From CAVZVZ01 sp963778895 (GTDB taxonomy: Bacteria > Actinomycetota > Acidimicrobiia > Acidimicrobiales > Acidimicrobilacustridaceae), in NCBI GenBank assembly GCA_963778895.1, contig CAVZVZ010000007.1:1-64000 (forward strand): a stretch of DNA of 64,000 bases, read 5' to 3'. How positions within the stretch are numbered: position 1 is the stretch's first letter; each line of letters begins with the position of its first letter. The notes under the pieces are model-generated. The model was not told the origin of the DNA. It worked only from the letters and a program-made list of their open reading frames with translations, and ran no database searches. This document shows positions 9,837 to 18,007 of the stretch, in pieces. The translations under genes and the position numbers were made by a program.

Positions 9837-9850
9837 TTGACCGGTCGATC

Positions 9851-12530
9851 TCAGGCAACAGTGCCTTCCGCTGGCGGCGGGATGATCCTCAGGCGAGCGT
9901 CGACGACGAGGGTGCCCTCGGGCGAGGCGATGAGCGGGTTGATGTCGAGCTCCGCCAGTTCCGGAACGACACCAGCCATGCGGGCCACGCGTTGAAGCTG
10001 GTCTTCGAGCGTTGCCACCGTGACGGGCGGCGCACCGCGATAGCCGAACAGGAGCGGCGAGGATCGCAGCGATCGAACCAGCTCAGCGGAGTCGAGGTCG
10101 GTCAGGGGCAGGATGCGAAAGGCGCGGTCGCCGAGGAGCTCGGTCGCCACGCCGCCCATGCCGAACATCACCAAAGGGCCGAACAGAGGGTCCTGGACCA
10201 CCCCGACGATGGTCTCCACCCCGCTCGCCGCCATCTGCTGGACGATCCCGCCCGTCATCGGCTCGCCGACGTGTGACGTCATCGACCGGTAGGCGTCGAC
10301 GACCTCGTCAGGCGATCGCAGATCGAGGCGGACCCCACCAACGTCGCTCTTGTGGATCAAGTTCGGGCCGGTCGCCTTCAGGACCACGGGGAACCCGAAG
10401 TCCCCCGCAACGCGGGCCGCATCCTCAGCGCTACTGACCTCCGCGGTGCGGACGACGTGGATGCCGGCGTGGTTGAGGACCTCGGTCACCTGCGTCGCCG
10501 GGAGCCAACCGCCTTCCGGCGACGCGGCGAGGAACGTTCCGACGACGGATCGGATGCCGTCGACGTCGAACCGTTCGAGATCGGGTACCGCGCCGGGCGG
10601 GCGTCGTCGCCAGGTGGCGTAGCTCGAGGCCAGCGCCAGCGCCCGTGCGGCCGGCTCCGGCGTTGCGAAAGCAGGAACACCGGTACCCGGTTGCTCTCCG
10701 CGCAGCAGCGGCGGCACATCCCGCCAGGCCAACATGCTCGCCACCATGGTCTTCGAACTCGTCGACGACACGCGGGCCACGGCCTCGGCGACGAGTGGCG
10801 GTGACGCGGCAAACGTCGGCGTACAGATCACGATGACGGCGTCTATCGAGTTGTCGTTCAGCACGATGGGTAGCGCGCGTTCGTAGATTTCGGGAGTGGC
10901 CGACGCGACGAGATCGACCGGATTCGTGACTGCGGCGTTCGGATCGACCAACGCGCGTAGCGCGGTCTGCGTGTCCGACCCGAGCTCGGGCACTTCTAGA
11001 CCGGCGGCGACGCAGGCGTCCGTGGCGAGAATGCCCGGGCCGCCCGAGTTGCCCAGGATGGCAACTCTCGGGCCGCCGGGCAGCGGCTGGGAATCGAGCA
11101 CGATCGCCATGTCGAACAGCTCGTCGAGGGTGTCGACTCGGATCACACCCGCCTGGCGGAACAGTGCGTCGATCGCGATGTCAGGGCTGGCCATGGCCGC
11201 AGTGTGCGACGACGCCGCCCTCACGCCGGCCGAGGTTCGACCGCTCTTCACCGCGACGATCGGCTTGCGACGAGATATCCGCCGGGCGATGCGGCTGAAT
11301 TTCGCGCGGGTTACCGACCGACTCCAGGTACAGCAGGATCACCTCCGTCGCCGGATCGTCCTCCCAGTACTGGAGGAGGTCGTTGCCGCTCACGTCCGCC
11401 TTGTTGCCGACGGACACGAAACTCGAAACACCGAGCTCCTTCCGCGCCGAGCGCTCGAGCAAGGCAATACCGAGCGCGCCGGACTGGGACTGCATGGCGA
11501 TGCGTCCGGGCCCCGGGGCGTCCGGCGCGAAGGTCGCGTTCAGACCGACCCCGGTGTTCACCAACCCAATGCAGTTCGGTCCCACCAACCGCATGCCGTT
11601 GCGCCGAGCGAGGTTCCGGAGATCGATCTCGTCACCGGCCTGACCGACCTCGCCGAACCCGGCGGTGAGCACGACCACACCCGCGACACCGATCTCCCCA
11701 CACTGACGCACGATGTCCATCACCGCGGCCGCGGGGACTGCGACAACCGCGAGGTCGACGCTGTCCGGTACATCGGCGATGGTGGGGTAGGCCTTGACGC
11801 TCGCTACGTTCTCCGCTTTCGGGTTGACCGGATAGACGGTTCCGTCGAACCCGCCGTCGAGCAGGTTGCGAAGTACTTGGTGGCCGACGGTTCGCCGATT
11901 GCGACTAGCGCCGATCACCGCCACCGCGTTCGGTCTGAGCAACCGGGCGACGGATGCCGCCTCGGCCCGGTGCTCGCGCTGCTCCATGGCGGCCCGGTAG
12001 GCCTCGGTGGGTTCGATCAGTAGCTCGACGTTCACGACATCCGCATCCACCCGGGTCGTTTCCTCGAACCCTGCGCTGTGGAACACCCCGAGCATCTTGC
12101 GGTTTCGCACGAGCGTCGTGGCGACGAAGCGGGTGATACCCCGTTCTCGAGCTGCCGAAGCCAAGTGCGCCAGAAGCGCAGTCCCGATACCTCGTCCTTG
12201 GTGCGCATCGCTCACGACGAAGGCCACCTCGGCCGAGTCCGTACCGGGTACACGGTCGTAGCGGGCAACCGCGACCAGGTGGTCGCCGAGCTCGGCCACC
12301 AACGCGACGCGGTCGACGTGATCGACGTTGCTGAAGTGATCAGCCTGGGCCGGGTCCAGTACCGGCTTCGACCCGAAGAACCGCAAGTGCACCGTCTCGT
12401 CGGAGAGCCCGGCGTGGAACGCAACCAGTGCGCCGGCGTCGCCGGGCCGGATCGGTCGCACATGGACCGTGCCGCCATCGGCGAGCACCACGTCGCACTC
12501 CCAGTGCGCGGGCGCCTGCTCGGTTGGCAT
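9851..12530 (-). CDS. PatA-like protein acetyltransferase: N-terminal GNAT fused to NDP-forming acyl-CoA synthetase (one frameshift)
   Basis: About 890 residues from ATG 12530. Residues ~10-170 are a GNAT domain with the acetyl-CoA loop VSDAHQGRGIGTALL. Then come a CoA-binding Rossmann domain (VAVIGASRNRRTVGHQVLRNL), a ligase-CoA domain (QSQSGALGIALLE, VGNKADVSGNDLLQYW), and a C-terminal ATP-grasp (GFPVVLKATGPNLIHKSDVGGV). A one-base shift near 11300 separates …LESVGNPR from KFSRIARR…SGRTSAG. The motif SSHTAAM keeps the His that is phosphorylated in active ADP-forming acetyl-CoA synthetases. GNAT-first order is known in actinobacterial PatA proteins that acetylate AMP-forming acyl-CoA synthetases; enteric Pat has the reverse order. 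It is followed on its strand by the gpsA relic. Confidence 0.85.
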
Positions 12531-12616
12531 ACCCGCATCCTGCCCGCGTGGGGCCCCGGCCGATAGCCCCTGCCGATTACTCCCGCCCGAAGGCCTCGTG
12601 TCCGCCGACTCGTTCA

Positions 12617-13744
12617 TCAGGCCCCGGACGCAAAGCGTTTGGCGTGCTCGCCCTTCTCGAAGACATCGGTGGGTCGACCAACGATGAGTGGGTCGAGTGC
12701 ACCGACGCGTTCGACGTTCTTGTCGGTGTACGGCATCTTGTGCAGCACGTAGCGGAGGGCGTTCAAACGAGCGCGCTTCTTGCAGTCCGATTTGATCACG
12801 GTCCACGGAGCCTCGTCCGTGTCGGTGCGAGCGAACATCGACTCCTTCGCTTCGGTGTACGCCTCCCACTTGTCGAGGGACGCGAGGTCGATCGGCGAGA
12901 GCTTCCACTGCTTGAGCGGGTGCTTGCGCCGCTCGGCGAAGCGCCGCTTCTGCTCCTGGCGACTCACGGAGAACCAGAACTTGATCAGGTGTATCCCGCT
13001 GCGAGCGAGGTTCCGCTCGAACTGAGGGGCCTGACGGAGGAACTCCGCATGTTCGTCGTCGGAGCAGAATCCCATCACCCGCTCGACACCGGCACGGTTG
13101 TACCAGGAACGATCGAAGAGAACGATCTCCCCGCGCGTCGGCAGGTGCTCGACATAGCGTTGGAAGTACCACTGGCCCTGCTCGGCGTCGGTCGGTTTCT
13201 CCAGCGCGACCACGCGGGCGCCGCGCGGGTTCACGTGCTCCATGAACCTTTTGATCGTCCCGCCCTTGCCGGCGGCGTCACGGCCCTCGAAGAGGATCAC
13301 GATCCGTTGGCCAGTGTCCTTGGTCCACGACTGCAGCTTCAGCAGCTCGACCTGCAGCAGGTACTTCTGGGCCTCGTACGACTTGCGCGCCATGAGGTTC
13401 CGGTACGGGTACTCGCCCTTGTGCCAGTCGGCGTTGAGCTCGTCGTCGGAGTTGAGTGGGATCGTGCCGTAGACCGGATCGTCCTGCGCGAGCAGGACCT
13501 CGCGGACCATGCGCAGGTCATCCGGCGATGTGCCCGCGAGGACGGCGTCGAGCCAACTGGCGACCTCGAGGATCTCTGAACGGTCGGCCTGCACCAGCAC
13601 ATCTCGGATGACGTTGAGCCGTGATCCGCGCGCCCCGTCGGTCGCCTCGGTCACGACGTGGTGCTCGATGCCGGACGGACTCAGGTTGTCGGCCGTGTCA
13701 CCGGCCTCGACCGAACGGGGCGCGGGTTCGGATGACTTGGCCAT
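12617..13744 (-). CDS. ppk2: Polyphosphate kinase 2 (PPK2, class I type)
   Basis: PPK2 transfers phosphate between polyphosphate and nucleoside diphosphates. The 375-residue protein has an N-terminal extension of ~115 residues, then the kinase core. The core contains the Walker A motif GRDAAGKGGTIKRFMEHVNP, ARVVALEKPTDAEQGQWYFQ, Walker B-like GEIVLFDRSWYNRAGVERV, and the lid region SRQEQKRRFAERRKHPLKQW. The single kinase domain indicates class I, which usually favours NTP formation from NDP plus polyP; substrate specificity cannot be read from the sequence. It lies 87 nt upstream of the acetyltransferase on the same strand and is divergent from the CBS gene, with a shared 225-bp control region that holds the element at 13847. 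Confidence 0.92.
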   Translation of the reverse strand: MAKSSEPAPRSVEAGDTADNLSPSGIEHHVVTEATDGARGSRLNVIRDVLVQADRSEILEVASWLDAVLAGTSPDDLRMVREVLLAQDDPVYGTIPLNSDDELNADWHKGEYPYRNLMARKSYEAQKYLLQVELLKLQSWTKDTGQRIVILFEGRDAAGKGGTIKRFMEHVNPRGARVVALEKPTDAEQGQWYFQRYVEHLPTRGEIVLFDRSWYNRAGVERVMGFCSDDEHAEFLRQAPQFERNLARSGIHLIKFWFSVSRQEQKRRFAERRKHPLKQWKLSPIDLASLDKWEAYTEAKESMFARTDTDEAPWTVIKSDCKKRARLNALRYVLHKMPYTDKNVERVGALDPLIVGRPTDVFEKGEHAKRFASGA

Positions 13745-13846
13745 GGAGCGCTCTCACTTCGTCAGGGGTTCCACGACCGCACGATGAGGTCGCGTCCGCT
13801 TCGGGTTCGACGTCAGGAGCCTACGAGTGGATGCACGGTGCGAAGA

Positions 13847-13862
13847 AGGGACCTTTGGCCCT
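13847..13862. promoter_or_regulatory. DosR/DevR-like box AGGGACCTTTGGCCCT
   Basis: This imperfect inverted repeat fits GGGNC-N4-GNCCC, the symmetric core of mycobacterial DosR boxes. The closest second copy in the window is at 17893 (AGGGTCCAAGGGCCCT). It lies between divergent ppk2 (start 13744) and the CBS gene (start 13970), about 108 bp upstream of the latter. A CBS-domain gene (hrp1) is a classic member of the DosR regulon in Mycobacterium tuberculosis. No regulator of the DosR type is encoded in this window, so the assignment is inference. Confidence 0.45.
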
Positions 13863-13969
13863 GCGCCGCGTCGGGCTCGACCGTTACCGTTCGCATCGGC
13901 ACCCCGGTGCCCTGGTTCGGCTGCCGTGGCCGTACCTTTCGACGACCAGCCAGAGAGGGACTTCGTGCC

Positions 13970-14389
13970 GTGAACGTGACTGTCGGCGAACTCATGACGA
14001 CCGAAGTGATGACCGTGACCAAGCACGAGACGGCGGGGCACGTGGCCGATCTCATGCGCAAGCACAAGGTTTCGGCGCTGCCCGTGGTCGATTCGGAGGG
14101 CGCAGCACTCGGCATCGTCACGGCATCCGATCTTCTCGCCGATCGGAGCGCCGCGAGTCCGGTGTCCAACTTCATGTCCGCGCCTGCCTTCACGGTGCCG
14201 GTGACAGAAGGTCCGCATGTTGCGGCGCGCCTGATGCGGAACCATCACCTCCACCACGTCGTCGTGGTCGAGCAACACCGCGTGGTTGGCATCGTCAGCA
14301 CCTATGACCTGCTGGCACTGGTCGAGGATCACCGCTACACGGCAAAGCAGGCCCCCACGCCGGCGCGCCGGAGGGCCAACCGTCAGTAG
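13970..14389 (+). CDS. Two-CBS-domain protein
   Basis: GTG 13970 is preceded by AGAGGGA. The 139-residue protein is a CBS pair and little else: VGELMTTEVMTVTK … HKVSALPVVDSEGAALGIVT for the first motif and FMSAPAFTVPVTEGPHVAAR … HHLHHVVVVEQHRVVGIVST for the second. CBS pairs bind adenine nucleotides or sense ionic conditions; stand-alone ones resemble mycobacterial Hrp1. The ~18-residue C-terminal tail is basic. A DosR-like element lies upstream. It ends 75 nt before gpsA and could be co-transcribed with it. Ligand and partner are unknown. Confidence 0.88.
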   Translation: MNVTVGELMTTEVMTVTKHETAGHVADLMRKHKVSALPVVDSEGAALGIVTASDLLADRSAASPVSNFMSAPAFTVPVTEGPHVAARLMRNHHLHHVVVVEQHRVVGIVSTYDLLALVEDHRYTAKQAPTPARRRANRQ

Positions 14390-14424
14390 CGTCGGCTCGA
14401 TGGCGACCATCGCCGGCGCGCCGC

Positions 14425-14556
14425 CACGGCAGTCACGTAGCGGATGGTCGTAGCCTTCGTGGCATGAGGATCGGCGTGATCGGAGCAGGGTCGTGGGGCA
14501 CGACGTTCGCGTCGACTCTCGCCGAGCGACACGACACGCGGCTGTGGGCGCTCGAG
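14425..14556 (+). repeat. Intact partner of the ~130-bp direct repeat (gpsA leader and start)
   Basis: This is the functional copy of the sequence duplicated at 9706-9836, in the same orientation and 4.72 kb away. It covers the gpsA leader (CACGGCAGTCACGTAGCGGA), the ATG at 14464 and the first ~30 codons. Divergence between the copies shows that the event is not recent. Confidence 0.85.
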
Positions 14557-15486
14557 CCCGAGGTGGCCGAGGCCGTGTCGGAACGCCACGAGAACCCGAT
14601 CTTCCTTCCCGACGTTGCGCTGACTCCGTCGCTGTGGGCGTCGACGTCCCTGAACGAAGTGATCGAGGATCGCGAGCTTCTTGCCGTGGTGATCCCGACG
14701 CAACACCTTCGCGACGTGGCCCAGCGCATGGCGGCAATTGTCCCGGCGGACATCGCGGTGCTGAGTCTGGCCAAGGGCATCGAGCAGCGCACCCTTCTGC
14801 GACCCACACAGATTCTCGGCGAGGTCCTGACCGGTCACGATCCGATGCTGGTCGGCGTCATGTCCGGACCCAATCTCGCGCACGAGGTCGCCGCAATGCA
14901 GCCCTCGGCGACGGTAGTGGCGATGCTCGAGCCCTCATCGGCCGAGCGACTGCAGTCGGTGCTGATGACCAACCACTTCCGCGTCTACACCAGCTCCGAC
15001 GTCGTGGGCTGTGAGATCGGGGGAGCAGTCAAGAACGTCATCGCCATCGCCGCCGGCATCGCCGACGGTCTGGGATACGGGTGGAACACGCGGGCGGCGC
15101 TGATCACGCGGGGTCTCGCGGAACTGACACGGCTCGGGGTCGCGCTGGGCGGACTACCCCTCACGTTCCTGGGCCTGGCCGGCAACGGGGACCTGATTGC
15201 CACGTGCAGCAGCTCTCAGAGCCGGAACCGCCGGGTCGGAGTCGAGCTCGGACGGGGCCGGGCGCTGCCGGAGATCCTCGCCGAAACAAAGATGATCGCC
15301 GAAGGTGTCAGCTCCGCTCCGGCGGTGCTGGCCTTGGCCGAGACGGTCGGCGTCGAGCTTCCGATCGCCGCCCAGGTCCAGGCGGTACTGGCCGGCGACC
15401 GCTCGCCCGTCCAAGTGGTGGAGTCGCTCATGGGGCGAGCTGGCACCTCAGAGCTCCATGACCTAGCCGGCCCGGCCGGGACCTGA
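14464..15486 (+). CDS. gpsA: Glycerol-3-phosphate dehydrogenase [NAD(P)+]
   Basis: GpsA reduces dihydroxyacetone phosphate to sn-glycerol 3-phosphate for phospholipid synthesis in the cytosol. The 340-residue protein has the N-terminal Rossmann fingerprint MRIGVIGAGSWGTTFASTLA and the LSLAKGIEQ segment. It also has the catalytic-Lys region EIGGAVKNVIAIAAGIADGL, the C-terminal helix signature NTRAALITRGLAELTRLG, and GLAGNGDLIATCSSSQSRNR. Length is normal for the family. The leader may be shared with the CBS gene. The 5' end exists a second time as a relic at 9706. Confidence 0.95.
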   Translation: MRIGVIGAGSWGTTFASTLAERHDTRLWALEPEVAEAVSERHENPIFLPDVALTPSLWASTSLNEVIEDRELLAVVIPTQHLRDVAQRMAAIVPADIAVLSLAKGIEQRTLLRPTQILGEVLTGHDPMLVGVMSGPNLAHEVAAMQPSATVVAMLEPSSAERLQSVLMTNHFRVYTSSDVVGCEIGGAVKNVIAIAAGIADGLGYGWNTRAALITRGLAELTRLGVALGGLPLTFLGLAGNGDLIATCSSSQSRNRRVGVELGRGRALPEILAETKMIAEGVSSAPAVLALAETVGVELPIAAQVQAVLAGDRSPVQVVESLMGRAGTSELHDLAGPAGT

Positions 15487-15498
15487 CGCCGAGCTGCA

Positions 15499-15729
15499 TC
15501 ATTCCCACTCCTCGACGAGGCGACCGGGCAGGCAGGCGAAACCCTCACCTTCGATCTGCCAGGTGCACTCACAACAACGACAGCGCCCCGAGCCGCCCCC
15601 TGGTGGCTCCTGCAGTTGCTCACCCGGACAGATCGGGCAGAGGCCGCGGCGGATGGCCTCGACCAACCCGTACTCCGATGCCTCATGAGGCGGCTCATGG
15701 TCGCTCGCGCAGCCCAGGTAGAGACGCAT
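15499..15729 (-). CDS. Small Cys-rich putative zinc-binding protein (76 aa)
   Basis: I do not recognise the family. From ATG 15729 the protein starts MRLYLGCASDHEPPHEASEY and contains CPICPGEQL … GRCRCCECTW … FACLP, seven or eight cysteines in CxxC-like pairs that could ligate a metal. An in-frame start further upstream (15804) would add a charged stretch; the internal ATG gives a more compact protein. It converges on gpsA with a 12-nt gap. A competing plus-strand frame overlaps it but has no recognisable features. Confidence 0.45.
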   Translation of the reverse strand: MRLYLGCASDHEPPHEASEYGLVEAIRRGLCPICPGEQLQEPPGGGSGRCRCCECTWQIEGEGFACLPGRLVEEWE

Positions 15730-15821
15730 GCCTTCAGTCTTGTCGGTTCGTGGACGCTCAGTGTGTCGGTCACTAGCCTCGTTGCCGTCCTCTCTCCTGA
15801 CCACGATCTACAGGGAGAATC

Positions 15822-16319
15822 ATGATGCGGCGAGTCACGGCTTTCACGCTCCTCCTCGTGACCGCGACTCTGCTCGGATCGTGTGGTGGGAACGATGCCG
15901 CGACCCCAGCGAACACCACTGCGCTCACTTCGACGACACCCGAGACTACGGCACCTCACGCGAGCACTACCGAGGCGGTGCCTCCCTCGTCGGACTCTGA
16001 CGTGCTGCCGACGGAACCCGGCGCGTCGATCGTGGGGCCCGCCACCGGCACCATCCAAGGCTTCGCTTTCCTCTGCCGCGCCGGAGGAGACTGCGCCGCC
16101 TCCACCAGCGTGGCGATCCAACCTGCGGATGGTTCCTCGGACCGAACCCTCGTGACCACCGATCCCTCCGGACGGTTCAGCTACGCCGTGAGCCCCGGGG
16201 ATTGGCTGGTCGTCGGACGGTTCACCCTCGAGATGTTGTGCGATCGCGACCCCGTGACGGTCACGGTCGCGGCGGGCGGCACCGCCGACGCGGGCACGTT
16301 CAACTGCACCCCTCCGTGA
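15822..16319 (+). CDS. Putative lipoprotein with Thr/Ser-rich linker
   Basis: Tandem ATGs at 15822 follow CAGGGAGAATC. The 165-residue protein has a lipoprotein signal (MMRRVTAFTLLLVTATLLGSC, Cys at 21), then a Thr/Ser/Pro-rich linker (~23-65). A small all-beta domain follows (TIQGFAFLCRAGGDCAAS … PSGRFSYAVSPGDWLVVGRF … DAGTFNCTPP) with four cysteines that could form disulfides. The domain resembles carboxypeptidase regulatory-like (CarboxypepD_reg) folds in its GxFSYxVxPGxW pattern. It is probably anchored outside the membrane. Function is unknown. Confidence 0.7.
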   Translation: MMRRVTAFTLLLVTATLLGSCGGNDAATPANTTALTSTTPETTAPHASTTEAVPPSSDSDVLPTEPGASIVGPATGTIQGFAFLCRAGGDCAASTSVAIQPADGSSDRTLVTTDPSGRFSYAVSPGDWLVVGRFTLEMLCDRDPVTVTVAAGGTADAGTFNCTPP

Positions 16320-16579
16320 GTCCCCAGCGGAAGGTCGAGCTGCGCTGGACGCGCGGCGACGGACTCGGGCTCCGGGCCTCCTGAGCCGTGGCGGCAACGT
16401 CGCTCCGCGTCGGTCAGCACTCGCGGGGCACTCTCCAGGGCCAGTCGCCGAACCGTCCCCGGGGTTCGGCGAGCCAGTGGGCGATTCGTCGTGAAGCCGC
16501 AACTGGATCGACGGGGACTCGTGTGGGGTGATCCGCACGCGTCGCATCGCCACGGCGGATGAGTGCGAACCCGACGGAC

Positions 16580-16831
16580 TCAGTCGTCAGACGAGAGATG
16601 AGCCGCGAGCTCCTCGGCAGCCTCGGCCACGTGAGCGAGCTCGGTTGCCTCGCCCGCCGCGGTGTGCGTCGCCAGCTGGGCGACAAGCGACGCGAGATCG
16701 GCAACCTGGTCGCGCAGCTCCGAGTCATGGTTCGTGATGTTCGAGAAGGGCAGGGCCACGGTCACGGTCGGACTGCCGTGCCGGCCCCCGATCACGGATC
16801 TGCGCGGTGTCGTACCGTCGTCGTCGGTCAT
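16580..16831 (-). CDS. Small acidic/helical hypothetical protein (83 aa)
   Basis: ATG 16831 has a good AGGAGG seven bases upstream, which decides the start over an in-frame ATG at 16852. The N-terminus MTDDDGTTPRRSVIGGRHGS is followed by TVTVALPFSNI. A long amphipathic, Ala/Glu/Leu-rich helix (~35-83: LRDQVADLASLVAQLATHTA … EEELAAHLSSDD-like) could form a coiled coil. No family recognised. The frame downstream (16414-16560) looks weakly coding on the same strand but has no convincing start. Confidence 0.5.
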   Translation of the reverse strand: MTDDDGTTPRRSVIGGRHGSPTVTVALPFSNITNHDSELRDQVADLASLVAQLATHTAAGEATELAHVAEAAEELAAHLSSDD

Positions 16832-17019
16832 ATGGGCCTCCTGGGTGGTCACCGTTACGTCGACTGGTGCGAAGCACGGCGAGAGTTGGTTTGGATGTGA
16901 CCTTCGGACCTGGTCATGCTCGCGCTCTTGTTCGTATGGTTCTAGTTGTGGTTTGAAATATCGTCAGTACAACGCACACGAGCCCATCGATCGCGAGGGC
17001 GACGAGGCGGAGGTCGACC

Positions 17020-17847
17020 GTGACCACGTCCGCCAATGCGCACGCGGCGCGGTCAGATGTGCCGTCGGCCATTCGTGCACGGGCCGTGTGGCGCACTGTG
17101 GCGTTGCCGTCGGAGCACGGCGGCTGGGGGCTGACCCTCGAGCCCGTCACGCTCGGGCTGGTTGCCGCGTTCAGCGGCGCGGGGGTCGCGATTGGCGCCG
17201 CCGCGATGCTCGCCTTCCTGGCCCGGACCCCGGTCAAGATCGTGCTCGTCGACTCGTGGCGCCACCGCCGGCTGGCCCGGACGCGGTTTGCCGCGGGTAT
17301 CGCCACGGCCGAGGTCGCCGCGATCGTCGTGCTGCTGGGTGTCGCCGTCCGGACCGAAGCCGGTGCGTTTTGGGTTCCGTTGGTCGCCGCGGTACCCCTC
17401 TTCGTCGTCGAGCTGTGGTTCGACATGCGCAGCCGTAGCCGGCGTCTGGTTCCCGAACTCGCCGGCACGGTGGCAATCGGCTCGATCGCGGCCGCCATCG
17501 TTCTGAGTGGTGGAGGTTCGGCGACGGTCGCCGCGGGTGCCTGGCTGGTGATCGGAGCCCGCTCGGTGGGGTCGGTTCCGTTCGTTCGCTTCCAGCTGCG
17601 ACGCGTAAAGGGCCAGCCGCACCGCCGGTGGGCCCAGGATCTCGCTCAGGCCGCCGCCGTCACGCTCGCGTTCATCGGTCTCGCCATCGGGTGGTTGCCT
17701 TTGGGGGCGGCCATTCCGGTCGTCGGGCTCGTCGTGGTGCAGCTCGTGTTGGCCCGACTCGAACCCCCCAGGGCGGTGATCGTCGGTTTGCAACAACTCG
17801 TCCTCGGTTTCGCAGTGGCTGTTGCTGCCGGCCTCGCGCTCGCGTGA
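17020..17847 (+). CDS. YwiC-like integral membrane protein
   Basis: GTG 17020 follows GGAGG. The 275-residue protein begins with a basic segment and the YwiC family signature VALPSEHGGWGLTLEPVTLG, followed by about eight hydrophobic helices. Between helices lies the conserved cytoplasmic loop VKIVLVDSWRHRRLARTRFA and, later, SVPFVRFQLRRVKGQPHRRW. YwiC-family proteins have prenyltransferase-like topology in some predictions, but no activity is established. In other bacteria ywiC lies in nitrate-reduction gene regions; nothing of that kind is nearby here. No operon partner is evident. Confidence 0.8.
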   Translation: MTTSANAHAARSDVPSAIRARAVWRTVALPSEHGGWGLTLEPVTLGLVAAFSGAGVAIGAAAMLAFLARTPVKIVLVDSWRHRRLARTRFAAGIATAEVAAIVVLLGVAVRTEAGAFWVPLVAAVPLFVVELWFDMRSRSRRLVPELAGTVAIGSIAAAIVLSGGGSATVAAGAWLVIGARSVGSVPFVRFQLRRVKGQPHRRWAQDLAQAAAVTLAFIGLAIGWLPLGAAIPVVGLVVVQLVLARLEPPRAVIVGLQQLVLGFAVAVAAGLALA

Positions 17848-17892
17848 AGCGAAAGAGAACCAAGCGCATATCTGGTCACATGTCTCCGCCAA

Positions 17893-17908
17893 AGGGTCCA
17901 AGGGCCCT
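17893..17908. promoter_or_regulatory. DosR/DevR-like box AGGGTCCAAGGGCCCT
   Basis: This sequence fits GGGNC-N4-GNCCC and is the second member of the extended consensus AGGGWCC-N3-GGCCCT; the first is at 13847. It lies in the 160-bp gap after the YwiC-like gene, about 100 bp upstream of the alpha/beta hydrolase start. Regulator identity is inferred only. Confidence 0.4.
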
Positions 17909-18007
17909 GGTTGAGGTGCGGGGATCGAGCTGACAGTAAGGGGGCACAGGCGCCATCCCCACCTTTGCTACTGGCACGGCAGGACGCCGCACAGGAAAGG
18001 AGATGAT

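Noticed and set aside
9625..9840. 71-codon plus-strand frame overlapping the kdpE end
   Set aside because: Its second half is the decayed gpsA relic. Nothing suggests it is translated.
15216..16553. 445-codon minus-strand frame over the gpsA end and the lipoprotein
   Set aside because: It is antisense to two better-supported genes and rich in Arg, Ser and Pro, as expected for a shadow frame.
16414..16560. Short minus-strand coding-like stretch ending …WRVPREC
   Set aside because: The amino acid composition is plausible, but there is no start codon or ribosome site, and no link to the 83-aa gene just upstream could be shown.
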